Below, piece after piece: positions 33,489-41,561 of a stretch of 64,000 nt of DNA (position 1 is its first letter; the number at the start of each line of letters is the position of its first letter). The DNA is from an uncultured Bacilli bacterium. GTDB taxonomy: Bacteria; Bacillota_I; Bacilli_A; RF39; UBA660. The translations under genes and the position numbers were made by a program. Location: NCBI GenBank assembly GCA_934153675.1, contig CAKPFG010000002.1, positions 1 to 64,000 on the forward strand, read 5' to 3'. The notes below the pieces were generated by a model that was given only the letters and a program-made list of their open reading frames with translations, was not told the DNA's origin and made no database searches.

Positions 33489-35234
33489 TTAAGCAACTTG
33501 AACAAAAAAGTTTCCATTTTCAAGAAATACTTCTTGTTGCAATAAATAAATACTATTTATAAGTGCTACAACCATATCTATTTTTCCATTTGATTTCTTT
33601 TTATTAACATATCTATTCATATTTGTATCAAAAACACATCTTGCATTTTGAAAATTAATTTCAAGTAATTTATTATCTTCATATCTAAACTTACCATCCA
33701 TTATTTTTTCATACAATAATTTTGTAGGTGGATGTAATGTATCAGAGTGTTGTCTTATTTGAACTGTCTGATATTTTTCATCCCATTTTTGAGCAGATGA
33801 TAATGCATTATATCTATCATATCCTATAGCCATAACAACAACATCATATTTTTCTTCTATTGCAAACACAAAATCTTCAATAACTTTATAATCAACTGTT
33901 TTATCACCACAAGCGATGCATTTCATAGCATTAATAAAATCATAATAATTAACTTTTTCAAATTGATTTTTTTCTTCTATTCTTCCCTCTGGAATAAATG
34001 ATATTGCTTCTGCTAATATTACATCATCATCATTACTTGTCATTGCTACTGCACAGTTATCATTAGTCATAGCAAGGTCAACACCAATATATACTTCTTT
34101 ACCTGACCAATCAATTTTATCAACTTTGCATTTTTGTACTTCTGTTACATCTACAAAACTTTCAGTTCCTGCACCTTGATAAATAATATTACAATGTTTT
34201 GTAAGAAAGTTTTCTCTCTTACTTTCCATTTCAATTGCTTTAGTTCTTTTATCTAATAAATCCCTAAATACTGCTTCAACTTCAATTGCTAATGGATTTG
34301 ATTGTAAAATAATATTATCATCATTAGTCCAATTTTTAGTTTCATTAGGTTCAAACAACAATGCAAATACTTTTTCATCATCGATTATATCATCCAATAC
34401 TTTTTTGGCATAAGTTGTTTCAGTTTCCATTGGATTATCTACTGTAGGATATTTAGTTGAAATAATAAAACCTAATTTATTAAATACCAATAATTGTCCT
34501 GACCTCATCGCTTCAATGGCATAATCTGTTGGTAATGCACCCACCTCATCTGCAACAAATACATTTGGTTCTTTACCATCCATTCTATCTTTTGAATAAT
34601 TTAAAGGTGTATAAATTGTTTCAGTTAAACTATGTCTGATACAATCTCTTAATATTTTAAATTCACCCTCTTCAAAGACACTTGTATTTGCTTTGATTAA
34701 TGGTTCTAGTGCTTTTTTAATTTCTTTAGCCAATGCTCCATCAGGTGCAACTGAATAGAATTGAGAATATTTTGGTTCAAGGTAAAATAACAATAATATT
34801 ACAAGTGCAACTATAAATGTTTTACCATTCTTTCTGCATATCTCTAGTATTATTGTTTCATATCTTCTTTTATTTTTATTATCTCTATACACAGTACAAA
34901 GACTAGCAACTATAATAAGCCATTGATATCCTGCCAATGCTTCATATATTTTTCGACCTCTTTTTATACCTTTTGCCATTACTAATATTTTTAATATTTT
35001 ATCTATTCTTTTCAATCTGCTAATATCAATTATATATTTGCTAGATTTATTATCTGCAATATCTAAAAATATCTTACATTGTTTTTTAACATACTTTGGC
35101 GATATAAATTGTTTTTCACCATTTAATTCATAATACAATGGTGGTGGTTGTAATGTTCCATCAACTATCTTTTTAGCATAAATATAACTTGGATGAAGTT
35201 CTATATTATTGTTCTTCATTGTCATCATCTTCAT
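33489..35234 (-). CDS. Terminase large subunit
   Basis: A 581-residue packaging motor. The ATPase part has the Walker A-like LEICRKNGKTFIVAL (about 127-141) and the Walker B region NVFVADEVGAL. The nuclease part has Asp residues in YIGVDLAMTNDNCAV and VVMAIGYDRYNALS, and a C-terminal GKIDMVVALINSIYLLQQE. The fold is that of HK97/phi-type terminases. It overlaps the small subunit by 29 bases; the exact ATG among a cluster at the start is uncertain. Confidence 0.93.
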   Translation of the reverse strand: MKMMTMKNNNIELHPSYIYAKKIVDGTLQPPPLYYELNGEKQFISPKYVKKQCKIFLDIADNKSSKYIIDISRLKRIDKILKILVMAKGIKRGRKIYEALAGYQWLIIVASLCTVYRDNKNKRRYETIILEICRKNGKTFIVALVILLLFYLEPKYSQFYSVAPDGALAKEIKKALEPLIKANTSVFEEGEFKILRDCIRHSLTETIYTPLNYSKDRMDGKEPNVFVADEVGALPTDYAIEAMRSGQLLVFNKLGFIISTKYPTVDNPMETETTYAKKVLDDIIDDEKVFALLFEPNETKNWTNDDNIILQSNPLAIEVEAVFRDLLDKRTKAIEMESKRENFLTKHCNIIYQGAGTESFVDVTEVQKCKVDKIDWSGKEVYIGVDLAMTNDNCAVAMTSNDDDVILAEAISFIPEGRIEEKNQFEKVNYYDFINAMKCIACGDKTVDYKVIEDFVFAIEEKYDVVVMAIGYDRYNALSSAQKWDEKYQTVQIRQHSDTLHPPTKLLYEKIMDGKFRYEDNKLLEINFQNARCVFDTNMNRYVNKKKSNGKIDMVVALINSIYLLQQEVFLENGNFFVQVA

Positions 35235-35706
35235 TCAATATATCCATCAAAGTTTTCTTCTTTGTTGGAGTCGCATTGATTGATATTTTTGCTCTTGCTT
35301 GTGGTGATAATGACAATTCATTACAACATCTAAAAAAGTCTTTAGAGTACATATCCCTAACAGACTTTAGATTTATAATAGTTTTAACATCTAACTTATC
35401 TTTTACTTTACCATCTTCATCAGTTATCTTACTAGACTCATTTATCTCTTTTTCAAGACTCTCTAATCGTTCAATTGTGATTGCAGTTTGATTTAATAAA
35501 TAAGTATCTAAATTACTTAAAATATCTTGATTAAGATTATCTAAGATGTCTTTAAAAATTGCTTTTTGTCTTTTGTTAAGATACTTGAATGGTTTTATTT
35601 TATCATTAGCACCTCTTAATTTTTTTTCACTTTCTTCTCTTTCTTTTCTTTCCTTTTTACTCATTTTCATTGAGTTCGTATCAATCGCTTTTGCAGGTCT
35701 TGCCAT
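35206..35706 (-). CDS. Terminase small subunit, P27 family
   Basis: A 166-residue DNA-recognition subunit opening ARPAKAIDTNSMKMSKKERK, the usual P27 N-terminus, then the helical core PFKYLNKRQKAIFKDILDNL. It ends in an acidic tail. The start at 35706 is chosen for GGAGGTGAT upstream. It binds the packaging site; the gap 35716-35814 next to HNH is a plausible cos region, but I see no proof. Confidence 0.87.
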   Translation of the reverse strand: MARPAKAIDTNSMKMSKKERKEREESEKKLRGANDKIKPFKYLNKRQKAIFKDILDNLNQDILSNLDTYLLNQTAITIERLESLEKEINESSKITDEDGKVKDKLDVKTIINLKSVRDMYSKDFFRCCNELSLSPQARAKISINATPTKKKTLMDILNEDDDNEEQ

Positions 35707-35814
35707 GATTATCACCTCCTATTTTTTTCAACAATTGATGGAAAATTTTCATTTTAGGCATTTTTTACACTTTTAGGGGATGCGTAGGTTTTGAAAGTTT
35801 TATAAAATTCTTAA

Positions 35815-36252
35815 TTAAAAGGCAGGGGGGATGGTTGCTCCACCCTCTACTGCCTCTACTTCTACTTTTATTTTCTTTAAATCACAATCTTCTTTAATTA
35901 ATTCTTGCAATATTTTTCTTGGTATGACATTATTATCACTTAATTTATGATGATAACAACACAAAGTTATAAGGTTTTCATCATCTAATCTTCGGGAATA
36001 ATCTTCTTCTAATGGAATTATGTGATGAACTTCTAACTTGTTGAAGTTATAAATACTAGAGGTATTATAGATATCTGCGATGCAACATCTACATAAATGT
36101 TTATCTCTATTTCTTATATCTTCACTCTTTTTATGCCATTTATAAGTTTTTCTGAACTTATCTGCATCTGTTAAACCTCTAACCTGTCTATTCTTATAGC
36201 ATGTCTTATTAAAATCGTGTATCTTTCCACACCTACTACAACTCTTTAGCAT
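35815..36252 (-). CDS. HNH endonuclease (packaging-associated)
   Basis: A 145-residue HNH nuclease with zinc-binding CSRCGKIH and CRCC and the core LEVHHIIPLEEDYSRRLDDE with NLITLCCYHHK. HNH proteins next to terminase assist cos cleavage in HK97-like phages. First gene of the late operon, preceded by a 165-base structured leader. Confidence 0.88.
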   Translation of the reverse strand: MLKSCSRCGKIHDFNKTCYKNRQVRGLTDADKFRKTYKWHKKSEDIRNRDKHLCRCCIADIYNTSSIYNFNKLEVHHIIPLEEDYSRRLDDENLITLCCYHHKLSDNNVIPRKILQELIKEDCDLKKIKVEVEAVEGGATIPPAF

Positions 36253-36281
36253 AAAAACATCTCCTTACCTAAAATTAAGCA

Positions 36282-36376
36282 TAGCACCTTTCTATGCTTA
36301 TATGAGAGTACGATAGGAGATAATTGATACACAGAAAGGAAAAAAGGTGCTATATTTTTTCTCATACTCTCATATA
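36282..36376 (-). ncRNA. Candidate structured leader with interleaved inverted repeats
   Basis: In the 5' leader of the HNH gene, two perfect inverted repeats alternate instead of nesting. TATATGAGAGTA (36299-36310) pairs with TACTCTCATATA (36365-36376), and TAGCACCTTT (36282-36291) pairs with AAAGGTGCTA (36343-36352). This order allows a pseudoknot, or two alternative folds, in the RNA. ACACAGAAA also occurs twice. The function is unknown. Confidence 0.45.
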
Positions 36377-36383
36377 AACACAG

Positions 36384-36407
36384 AAAAAAGACAACATATT
36401 AGTTGCC
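36384..36407 (-). terminator. Promoter-proximal terminator before HNH
   Basis: Stem GGCAAC/GTTGTC, loop TAATAT, then six T on the minus strand. It begins only about 17 bases after the -10 box at 36424-36429, near-identical to the hairpin at 18625-18651. Confidence 0.75.
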
Positions 36408-36423
36408 TTACTATTCACCATAC

Positions 36424-36455
36424 ATTATAACACAATTTTAGTGTGAGTTTTGTGA
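36424..36455 (-). promoter_or_regulatory. Late promoter 1 (HNH, terminase)
   Basis: Minus strand: TCACA (36451-36455), 4 bases, TCACAC (36441-36446), 11 bases, TATAAT (36424-36429). It overlaps the end of the upstream gene, including its stop codon. Confidence 0.75.
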
Positions 36456-36829
36456 TTTTTACTGAATATAATAACTTCCAATCCATCTTGTAGTTGCGAT
36501 AATAACTCTCTAATATCTTCTTCATATTCATCATAATCTTCTAACCAACTACACAAAATAAATGCATTACTATCATTTTTAAATATAATATGGCATCCAT
36601 CAATTCCTTTTAAAAATGTTGGAAAAGAACACCATGTTCTTTGTGGTCTTAATTCACTACATCCATTAATTATTAACATAAAATTATAATTGCTATTATT
36701 AAAATAGTCTTTTAAATTACTTATATCATTTTCTGATAATTTTTTTTCAGTATTATACCAACAATATGCATCTTTTTCTTTATTATAATTTTTAGTTATA
36801 AATTGCTTTATTTTTCTTGTAATCATCAA
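36425..36829 (-). CDS. Hypothetical phage protein
   Basis: A 134-residue protein with Trp, Cys and acidic residues (WCSFPTFLKGIDGCHIIF). Not recognised. Its last codons double as the activator boxes of late promoter 1. Last gene of the early/middle operon. Confidence 0.6.
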   Translation of the reverse strand: MMITRKIKQFITKNYNKEKDAYCWYNTEKKLSENDISNLKDYFNNSNYNFMLIINGCSELRPQRTWCSFPTFLKGIDGCHIIFKNDSNAFILCSWLEDYDEYEEDIRELLSQLQDGLEVIIFSKNHKTHTKIVL

Positions 36830-37013
36830 TTACCTCCATATCGAATATTGTTAATTGTTTATGTTCTATGGTAGCGACATTATTGTCGGTAGCACCTATT
36901 TCTTTTCTACATTTAGGACATAAACACTTATTATCAATTCCTTTTAAATAATCAAATTTTCCACATCCATCACATTTATCTTTAAATCTATTCTTGTGGC
37001 ATTTCATATACAT
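36792..37013 (-). CDS. Small zinc-ribbon phage protein
   Basis: A 73-residue protein with two CxxC pairs (CDGCGK and CPKCRKEIG), likely one zinc ribbon, then an acidic C-terminal QLTIFDMEVI motif. It overlaps both neighbours. A DNA/RNA-binding role is possible but unproven. Confidence 0.6.
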   Translation of the reverse strand: MYMKCHKNRFKDKCDGCGKFDYLKGIDNKCLCPKCRKEIGATDNNVATIEHKQLTIFDMEVIDDYKKNKAIYN

Positions 37014-37329
37014 AACTATCTGCTAATTCTATTTTTTCCAATCTCTTATCACCTACAATATAATCTTCTTCAAATTGATTTTTAACTTGTTGCATCATTT
37101 CTGCATTTAATAAACAATCAAACTTAATTATTCCTCTAGGTGAATAAATTTTTTGTATTTCATCTAATATTTCTAATGCTCTTTTTTCGGTTTTATATCT
37201 ACCAACATGTCCGACATTTTTTATTCCAATGAATGAGTCATCAGTATCAGTAAAACCATTAGCAATAAATAATCCATCATTAACTTTTAATAACTGTTTC
37301 TTATCTTGACTTCTAATCAATAATTCCAT
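36988..37329 (-). CDS. Hypothetical phage protein
   Basis: A 113-residue protein opening MELLIRSQDKKQLLKVND, with KTEKRALEILDEIQKIYSPR in the middle. It resembles small proteins frequent in Gram-positive phages near the terminase, of unknown role. AAAAGGAGG precedes the start. Confidence 0.6.
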   Translation of the reverse strand: MELLIRSQDKKQLLKVNDGLFIANGFTDTDDSFIGIKNVGHVGRYKTEKRALEILDEIQKIYSPRGIIKFDCLLNAEMMQQVKNQFEEDYIVGDKRLEKIELADSYVYEMPQE

Positions 37330-37432
37330 TTTTTACCTCCTTTTACTACTATAATGAATTTAACAAAATGACATAAGTCGGTTAAATTCACTTTTTTAAT
37401 TCAAAATGTCATTTTTTCCTAGATTTTACAAT

Positions 37433-37456
37433 CATTTTCCTGTTGTCAGGAAAATG
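37433..37456. repeat. Perfect inverted repeat in the gap before the 113-residue gene
   Basis: A 10-bp perfect stem CATTTTCCTG/CAGGAAAATG with loop TTGT in the 211-base gap 37330-37540. On the plus strand it is followed by a T-rich stretch. A second weaker dyad, TTTACAAA/TTTGTAAA, lies at about 37473-37494. It may be a terminator or an operator. Confidence 0.6.
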
Positions 37457-37540
37457 TTATTTTTTATTTGAATTTACAAACTCTCATTTTGTAAAATTAG
37501 TAGTTTTTAATTTAAGTGATATGCTATTGCATACCACTAT

Positions 37541-38170
37541 TTAACTTCCTAAATAAAAGTTCTTTCTTTTAGTATTTTTATCATTATTATCCCAACATAT
37601 ATATAATAATGTGACTCTTTCGTTAGAGTGATTTAACATTTCTTTTAATCCTATGATGTCGCCTGTTTCTTCATAGTATGACCTTGCAAAATATTTTCTT
37701 AATGAGTGGCATCCAACAGGATATCCTACTTTTACCTCATCTGATAATTGTTTTATAACCTGCCATGCTCTTTGTCTTGTAATTGGCATATTAATACCTT
37801 TTCTACTCTTAAATAAATATTCACCCTCAATTAATTCATTTCTATTAATATAATCTGCTATATCCTTTGCTAATGATGGATGTAATTCAAATGATTGTTC
37901 TTTATTTGTCTTAAATTCTCTTGTATATACAGAACCATTTTTAAAATTATCAACTTTTAACTGTAAAATATCCTCAATTCTAAAAGCAAGGTTCATACCA
38001 ATAACTAATATCATATAGTTTCTATCCCATAGATATTGTTGCTCTTCATTGCCATCATCTTCTGCTTGGTTTCTTCTTTTTTTACAATTGATTATCATAT
38101 TATCAATATCTGCTTTTTTAAATGGTTGCACTGTCTTTCTACCGAACTTAATTCTAAAAGTCCTACTCAT
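37541..38170 (-). CDS. Second tyrosine recombinase of the prophage
   Basis: A 209-residue catalytic-domain-only tyrosine recombinase. The first Arg is in GMNLAFRIEDILQLK, the His-x-x-Arg box in GCHSLRKYFARSYYEE, and the His and nucleophilic Tyr in LNHSNERVTLLYI. It is separate from the integrase at 45.4 kb. The start at 38170 is chosen for AGGAGGTGAT upstream. Such genes occur at the end of middle operons in many Firmicutes phages; the role is not clear. Confidence 0.85.
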   Translation of the reverse strand: MSRTFRIKFGRKTVQPFKKADIDNMIINCKKRRNQAEDDGNEEQQYLWDRNYMILVIGMNLAFRIEDILQLKVDNFKNGSVYTREFKTNKEQSFELHPSLAKDIADYINRNELIEGEYLFKSRKGINMPITRQRAWQVIKQLSDEVKVGYPVGCHSLRKYFARSYYEETGDIIGLKEMLNHSNERVTLLYICWDNNDKNTKRKNFYLGS

Positions 38171-38174
38171 TTCA

Positions 38175-38438
38175 TCACCTCCTATTTTTTCTCTCATTAT
38201 TCAAGTAGTTTAGAAATTTTATCATTTCTAATAAAGATTTGTCATCAAATACTGTTTCATCATCAGGATAAAAACAATATTTCCTCCATCGAGAGTTGTA
38301 TTTGACATATCCTAGTTTTATAAATTCATTTTGTTGATTTGTTATTTCATATATTGGTGTTTTTCTTCCATCAATATATTCAGGGAAAGCAGTCATATAT
38401 TTACCTAACTTCATAAATGTTATTCCAATACTATTCAT
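38175..38438 (-). CDS. Hypothetical phage protein
   Basis: An 87-residue protein with GRKTPIYEITNQQNEFIKLG and an aromatic patch WRKYCFYPDDETVFDD. Small phage proteins of this type are common; the function is unknown. It overlaps the upstream gene by 4 bases. Confidence 0.6.
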   Translation of the reverse strand: MNSIGITFMKLGKYMTAFPEYIDGRKTPIYEITNQQNEFIKLGYVKYNSRWRKYCFYPDDETVFDDKSLLEMIKFLNYLNNERKNRR

Positions 38439-38698
38439 TTCATCACCTCATTATCTAATTTTCTACCACAAAAAGGGCAATAATTAATATCAACATATCT
38501 TGCACCATCTAAAGTATCTATCATTAACCCTGCTTTTTTATCTGCTTTGCCTTTTAATATAAATAATTGAAGATAGTCTTGTAATAAACAACTTCTGCTT
38601 TTATAACCTGCAGTTGGTTTTAATTCTGCTTGAGTGATTGGTTTTCCTGAAATATGATTATTAGACTCTTGACAATAATTACATTTATTCATATTCAC
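38435..38698 (-). CDS. Small zinc-finger-like phage protein
   Basis: An 87-residue protein with CNYCQ at the N-terminus and CPFCGRKL near the C-terminus, which could form one zinc site. The middle GYKSRSCLLQDYLQLFILKG is hydrophobic. Unknown role. Confidence 0.6.
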   Translation of the reverse strand: MNMNKCNYCQESNNHISGKPITQAELKPTAGYKSRSCLLQDYLQLFILKGKADKKAGLMIDTLDGARYVDINYCPFCGRKLDNEVMK

Positions 38699-38996
38699 CT
38701 CTTAATAATTTATCTAAGTATTTTTCATCAGTATTTTTATAATCTACTTGTCTGCCTGTTTCAAAAAAATATTGAAGCATCGCTTTTGCACAAGCACAAG
38801 GTAAATCACTACCATCACAATAATCACATGCATACCAATAACCACAAGCATTAAGCCCTGTTAAATCACTTTCTTTTCTAATTTTATCACTATCACAATA
38901 ATTTTGAAATGCCTCTTTCCATTTCTTTTTATCATAATCAGTAACTACTGTTCTATCTATATATGGTGTATCATCAAACAATTTATTTTTATCCAA
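38685..38996 (-). CDS. Cysteine-rich hypothetical phage protein
   Basis: A 103-residue protein with a cluster of cysteines (CGYWYACDYCDGSDLPCACA) that could bind metal. Unknown role. AGGAGGTAA precedes the start. Confidence 0.55.
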   Translation of the reverse strand: MDKNKLFDDTPYIDRTVVTDYDKKKWKEAFQNYCDSDKIRKESDLTGLNACGYWYACDYCDGSDLPCACAKAMLQYFFETGRQVDYKNTDEKYLDKLLRGEYE

Positions 38997-39007
38997 ATTG
39001 TTACCTC

Positions 39008-39106
39008 CTATCGATTATCAAAATATAAATAAACTATCAATCCTATTAAACCAATTAACCATCCAATATCAAACCAAATTATAAATTTTACTACTTCTGC
39101 ATCCAT
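39008..39106 (-). CDS. Tiny membrane protein
   Basis: A 32-residue frame opening MDAEVVKFIIWFD with one hydrophobic helix (GWLIGLIGLIVYLYF). The start lies one base after the stop of the upstream gene, suggesting coupled translation. There is no good ribosome-binding site of its own. Fills the gap between two hypothetical genes. Confidence 0.45.
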   Translation of the reverse strand: MDAEVVKFIIWFDIGWLIGLIGLIVYLYFDNR

Positions 39107-39107
39107 A

Positions 39108-39656
39108 TTAAATACTGTGTGGAGTTTCTACATATACAAATATTGCTTTTTTATAAGGAAGATTATTAGTTATTCTTGTTGCATCCTCTTCTGACATATC
39201 ATCATTATTATCTAATAAATACTCTATATAATCTTCTTGTTCATCTTTATAAACAATATTCATATCATTCCACCCATAAGGTTCAACTGTGGCATATTCT
39301 TTAATTTTTGCTTTTCCAAACTCACCCATCCAATAGCCACAATCACCACCTACTATTTCATAATCAACATAAGCATATATTGGTAAATTAGGATTATTTT
39401 TAATTAATTCTATAAGATTATTATTATTTATATCATTGTTTATATTTTCAACAAGTTCCATAGTAAATTTAATATTTTTACTTTGATTTTCATAGTTAAG
39501 TGTATTACAATAATATTTCGCTTTATCTTCTTCATAAATACCTGCTTCTTCTATTTCCATAGTTGGTATAACTCTTAAAGTAGGTTCTATATCAAATACT
39601 ATTGCTTTAACATAACCATAATTATCAATTCTAATTCTATATAATTTATTTTTCAT
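39108..39656 (-). CDS. Hypothetical phage protein
   Basis: A 182-residue acidic protein (NYGYVKAIVFDIEPTLRVIP, then MGEFGKAKIKEYATVEPYGW). Not recognised. It lies in the middle operon of small genes. Confidence 0.55.
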   Translation of the reverse strand: MKNKLYRIRIDNYGYVKAIVFDIEPTLRVIPTMEIEEAGIYEEDKAKYYCNTLNYENQSKNIKFTMELVENINNDINNNNLIELIKNNPNLPIYAYVDYEIVGGDCGYWMGEFGKAKIKEYATVEPYGWNDMNIVYKDEQEDYIEYLLDNNDDMSEEDATRITNNLPYKKAIFVYVETPHSI

Positions 39657-39679
39657 TTTATTTTCCTTTCTTATATATC

Positions 39680-39925
39680 TTAAAATGGTATAGTTGTTGC
39701 TAATATTTCTATAATTTGTATATCAGAGTTATTTTTATGTACCAAATCATCAGTATATGTTTTTTGATAATACTCTAATTTAGTATCAATACTTTTGTTG
39801 TAATTCATAATGATTTCAGGTTCTTCTTGATTAGGCATTTTTAATTTAATAACCATATCTAATCCTTTTTCTTTAACATCTTTAAAGAATTGAACCATTT
39901 CTTTCATTGTTAGTTTATCTTCCAT
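39680..39925 (-). CDS. Hypothetical phage protein
   Basis: An 81-residue protein opening MEDKLTMKEMVQFFKDVKEK. Helical N-terminus; unknown role. It begins immediately after the stop of the 94-residue gene. Confidence 0.5.
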   Translation of the reverse strand: MEDKLTMKEMVQFFKDVKEKGLDMVIKLKMPNQEEPEIIMNYNKSIDTKLEYYQKTYTDDLVHKNNSDIQIIEILATTIPF

Positions 39926-40210
39926 CTATTTCACCTCGATTTCTTGATATGTTTTTAATATTTCATCAAATTCTTTAGATGTTTCTTTTAAATTACATAA
40001 ATAATAAATAGATGCATCTTTATTAAATGAAAATACTTCTTTATATAAATTTTCAGTAAATCTTCTATCTTTTGCATATACTGTTACCTTATCTTTTCTA
40101 GGTATAATATGTAAATCAATACCTCTTATCAATGCTCTACCTTTAAAAATGTGTATAACTTTTTTATATAAATAATTATTAATAATCTTTTCTATTTTTC
40201 TTTCTATCAT
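39926..40210 (-). CDS. Hypothetical phage protein
   Basis: A 94-residue basic protein (KVIHIFKGRALIRGIDLHII). Unknown role. Its start codon overlaps the stop of the small membrane protein upstream (TAATG). Confidence 0.5.
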   Translation of the reverse strand: MIERKIEKIINNYLYKKVIHIFKGRALIRGIDLHIIPRKDKVTVYAKDRRFTENLYKEVFSFNKDASIYYLCNLKETSKEFDEILKTYQEIEVK

Positions 40211-40386
40211 TATCTATACCTCCAATATTTTTGACATATTTCATTATCAAAAAATTCATTTAATGGCATTGTTGAACACTTATAATCAATAATAAAATCA
40301 TTCACCTCATAGATTATGAAACACACAAAGGCAAATATAAATAAAATCAATAATATTAATAATATATTTTTAATCTTTTTGTTCAT
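40210..40386 (-). CDS. Small single-span membrane protein
   Basis: A 58-residue frame: MNKKIKNILLILLILFIFA starts one hydrophobic segment, then a hydrophilic tail with two cysteines. AGGAGGAT lies eight bases before the ATG at 40386. It overlaps the upstream gene by 17 bases and the downstream gene by 1. Unknown function. Confidence 0.65.
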   Translation of the reverse strand: MNKKIKNILLILLILFIFAFVCFIIYEVNDFIIDYKCSTMPLNEFFDNEICQKYWRYR

Positions 40387-40591
40387 TTTTATCCTCCTTT
40401 GGTTTTACATAGGTAATTCCTTTATCATTCTTATCTCTTGAAGTAAATGATATTTTACATAGTTTACTTTTGGCTTTAAAATACTTTTGTTTTTCTTTAA
40501 AATCCAATTTTGCAACTTCTTCTTCTGATATGTTAGTTATTTTTAATAATTCTTGTAATTTCTTTTCTCTTTTAATAGCATCATTTATCAT
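40370..40591 (-). CDS. Hypothetical phage protein
   Basis: A 73-residue charged helical protein (KREKKLQELLKITNISEEEV). Unknown role; overlaps the MazG-like gene by 11 bases. Confidence 0.55.
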   Translation of the reverse strand: MINDAIKREKKLQELLKITNISEEEVAKLDFKEKQKYFKAKSKLCKISFTSRDKNDKGITYVKPKEDKNEQKD

Positions 40592-40937
40592 TTTTGCTTA
40601 CCTCCTCATTAATTCTTTCTATTTGTCTATCAACTTTAAATTTCATAATTTCCTTAACATCTGCATCAGAAATGTTATAGTATAATTGCATTTGTTTTAA
40701 CATCACCATTACATCTGCAATTTCTTCTTTAATAGCATCTGTAATACTAACTGCTTTTCTATTATTTAAACTAGCCATAATTGGCTCTAATGCATTACAT
40801 ACAATATCAATGGGGTTTCTTTTCCTTTCTTCATATTGAATAACTGCTTCATTTAATTCAAATATTTCACTTTGAAAATACTTTAATTGTTTTTTAATTC
40901 CATAGTAATTAATTATTTTTCGTAATCTCTTATTCAT
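40581..40937 (-). CDS. MazG-like nucleotide pyrophosphohydrolase family protein
   Basis: A 118-residue helical protein with EIFELNEAV and IKEEIADVMVML, the two Glu/Asp motifs of MazG-like all-alpha NTP pyrophosphohydrolases. Phage members may control nucleotide pools. The start overlaps a tiny upstream frame (ATGA). Confidence 0.7.
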   Translation of the reverse strand: MNKRLRKIINYYGIKKQLKYFQSEIFELNEAVIQYEERKRNPIDIVCNALEPIMASLNNRKAVSITDAIKEEIADVMVMLKQMQLYYNISDADVKEIMKFKVDRQIERINEEVSKNDK

Positions 40938-41038
40938 ATAGCATAGTCCTTTCTTTTCATCTGCATAATTAAATCAATTTTAAATTTATCTTTATTATCT
41001 CTATAACAAATACCTTTATAGGTATCTAGGCTAGACAT
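40934..41038 (-). CDS. Tiny hypothetical phage protein
   Basis: A 34-residue frame opening MSSLDTYKGICYRDNKDK. It ends in an ATGA overlap with the MazG-like gene, which is the main support. The ribosome-binding site is weak. Confidence 0.4.
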   Translation of the reverse strand: MSSLDTYKGICYRDNKDKFKIDLIMQMKRKDYAI

Positions 41039-41046
41039 ATAACCAT

Positions 41047-41307
41047 CTAAAAGAATTGTGAGGGTTCAATGTTTTCCATAATGATTTCACCTTTATAGAC
41101 TCTATAAACTAATTCAATTGTTCCATAAACAAATTTAAACTCTTTTGATGCTTTTAATTCTCTACGATATATACCATCAGGAACTGATGCATCTAATTCT
41201 TTTTTAACTTTAAATATTAATTGTTTATAGGCAATAGGACAATATATTTTTAGACTTCTTAACTTTTTATTAAAATCATTCTCATCTATATATAAAAGTC
41301 GCATTGT
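41047..41307 (-). CDS. Hypothetical phage protein
   Basis: An 86-residue basic protein opening MRLLYIDENDFNKKLRSLKI. The middle (YRRELKASKEFKFVYGTIEL) and end (VYRVYKGEIIMENIEP) are vaguely like the beta-sheet core of RelE/ParE folds, but no antitoxin is adjacent, so I leave it unnamed. The start is set at 41307 for GGAGGGAATACA upstream. Confidence 0.55.
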   Translation of the reverse strand, partial: TMRLLYIDENDFNKKLRSLKIYCPIAYKQLIFKVKKELDASVPDGIYRRELKASKEFKFVYGTIELVYRVYKGEIIMENIEPSQFF

Positions 41308-41321
41308 ATTCCCTCCTTTCA

Positions 41322-41561
41322 CTACTTTTCACCTCTTAATAAAGATTTTAATGTCTTATTTTTGGCTCTTAAATTCTTATTTTCCTTTCTTAATCGTGAT
41401 ATCTCACTTGGTTCTTGTAATTTTTCCATAAATGTTTTAAATAATTCATCTTTGATTATATCTTCTAATGCACCTTTTTCTACTTCTAATGAATTTATTT
41501 TATGGATTAATTGAATTTTACTGAAACTAAAGATGTCTTTGATTTTCATTTTATTCGCCAT
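41322..41561 (-). CDS. Hypothetical coiled-coil phage protein
   Basis: A 79-residue charged helical protein (IQLIHKINSLEVEKGALEDI, with a C-terminal Arg/Lys-rich coiled coil). It overlaps the end of the late-regulator-like gene by 11 bases. Unknown role. Confidence 0.55.
   Translation of the reverse strand: MANKMKIKDIFSFSKIQLIHKINSLEVEKGALEDIIKDELFKTFMEKLQEPSEISRLRKENKNLRAKNKTLKSLLRGEK

Noticed and set aside
35716..35814. cos site between HNH and small terminase gene
   Set aside because: The location is plausible, but no cohesive-end sequence can be identified without related phages or end mapping.
41047..41307. RelE/ParE-like toxin
   Set aside because: The resemblance is only a vague beta pattern; no catalytic motif and no adjacent antitoxin were found.
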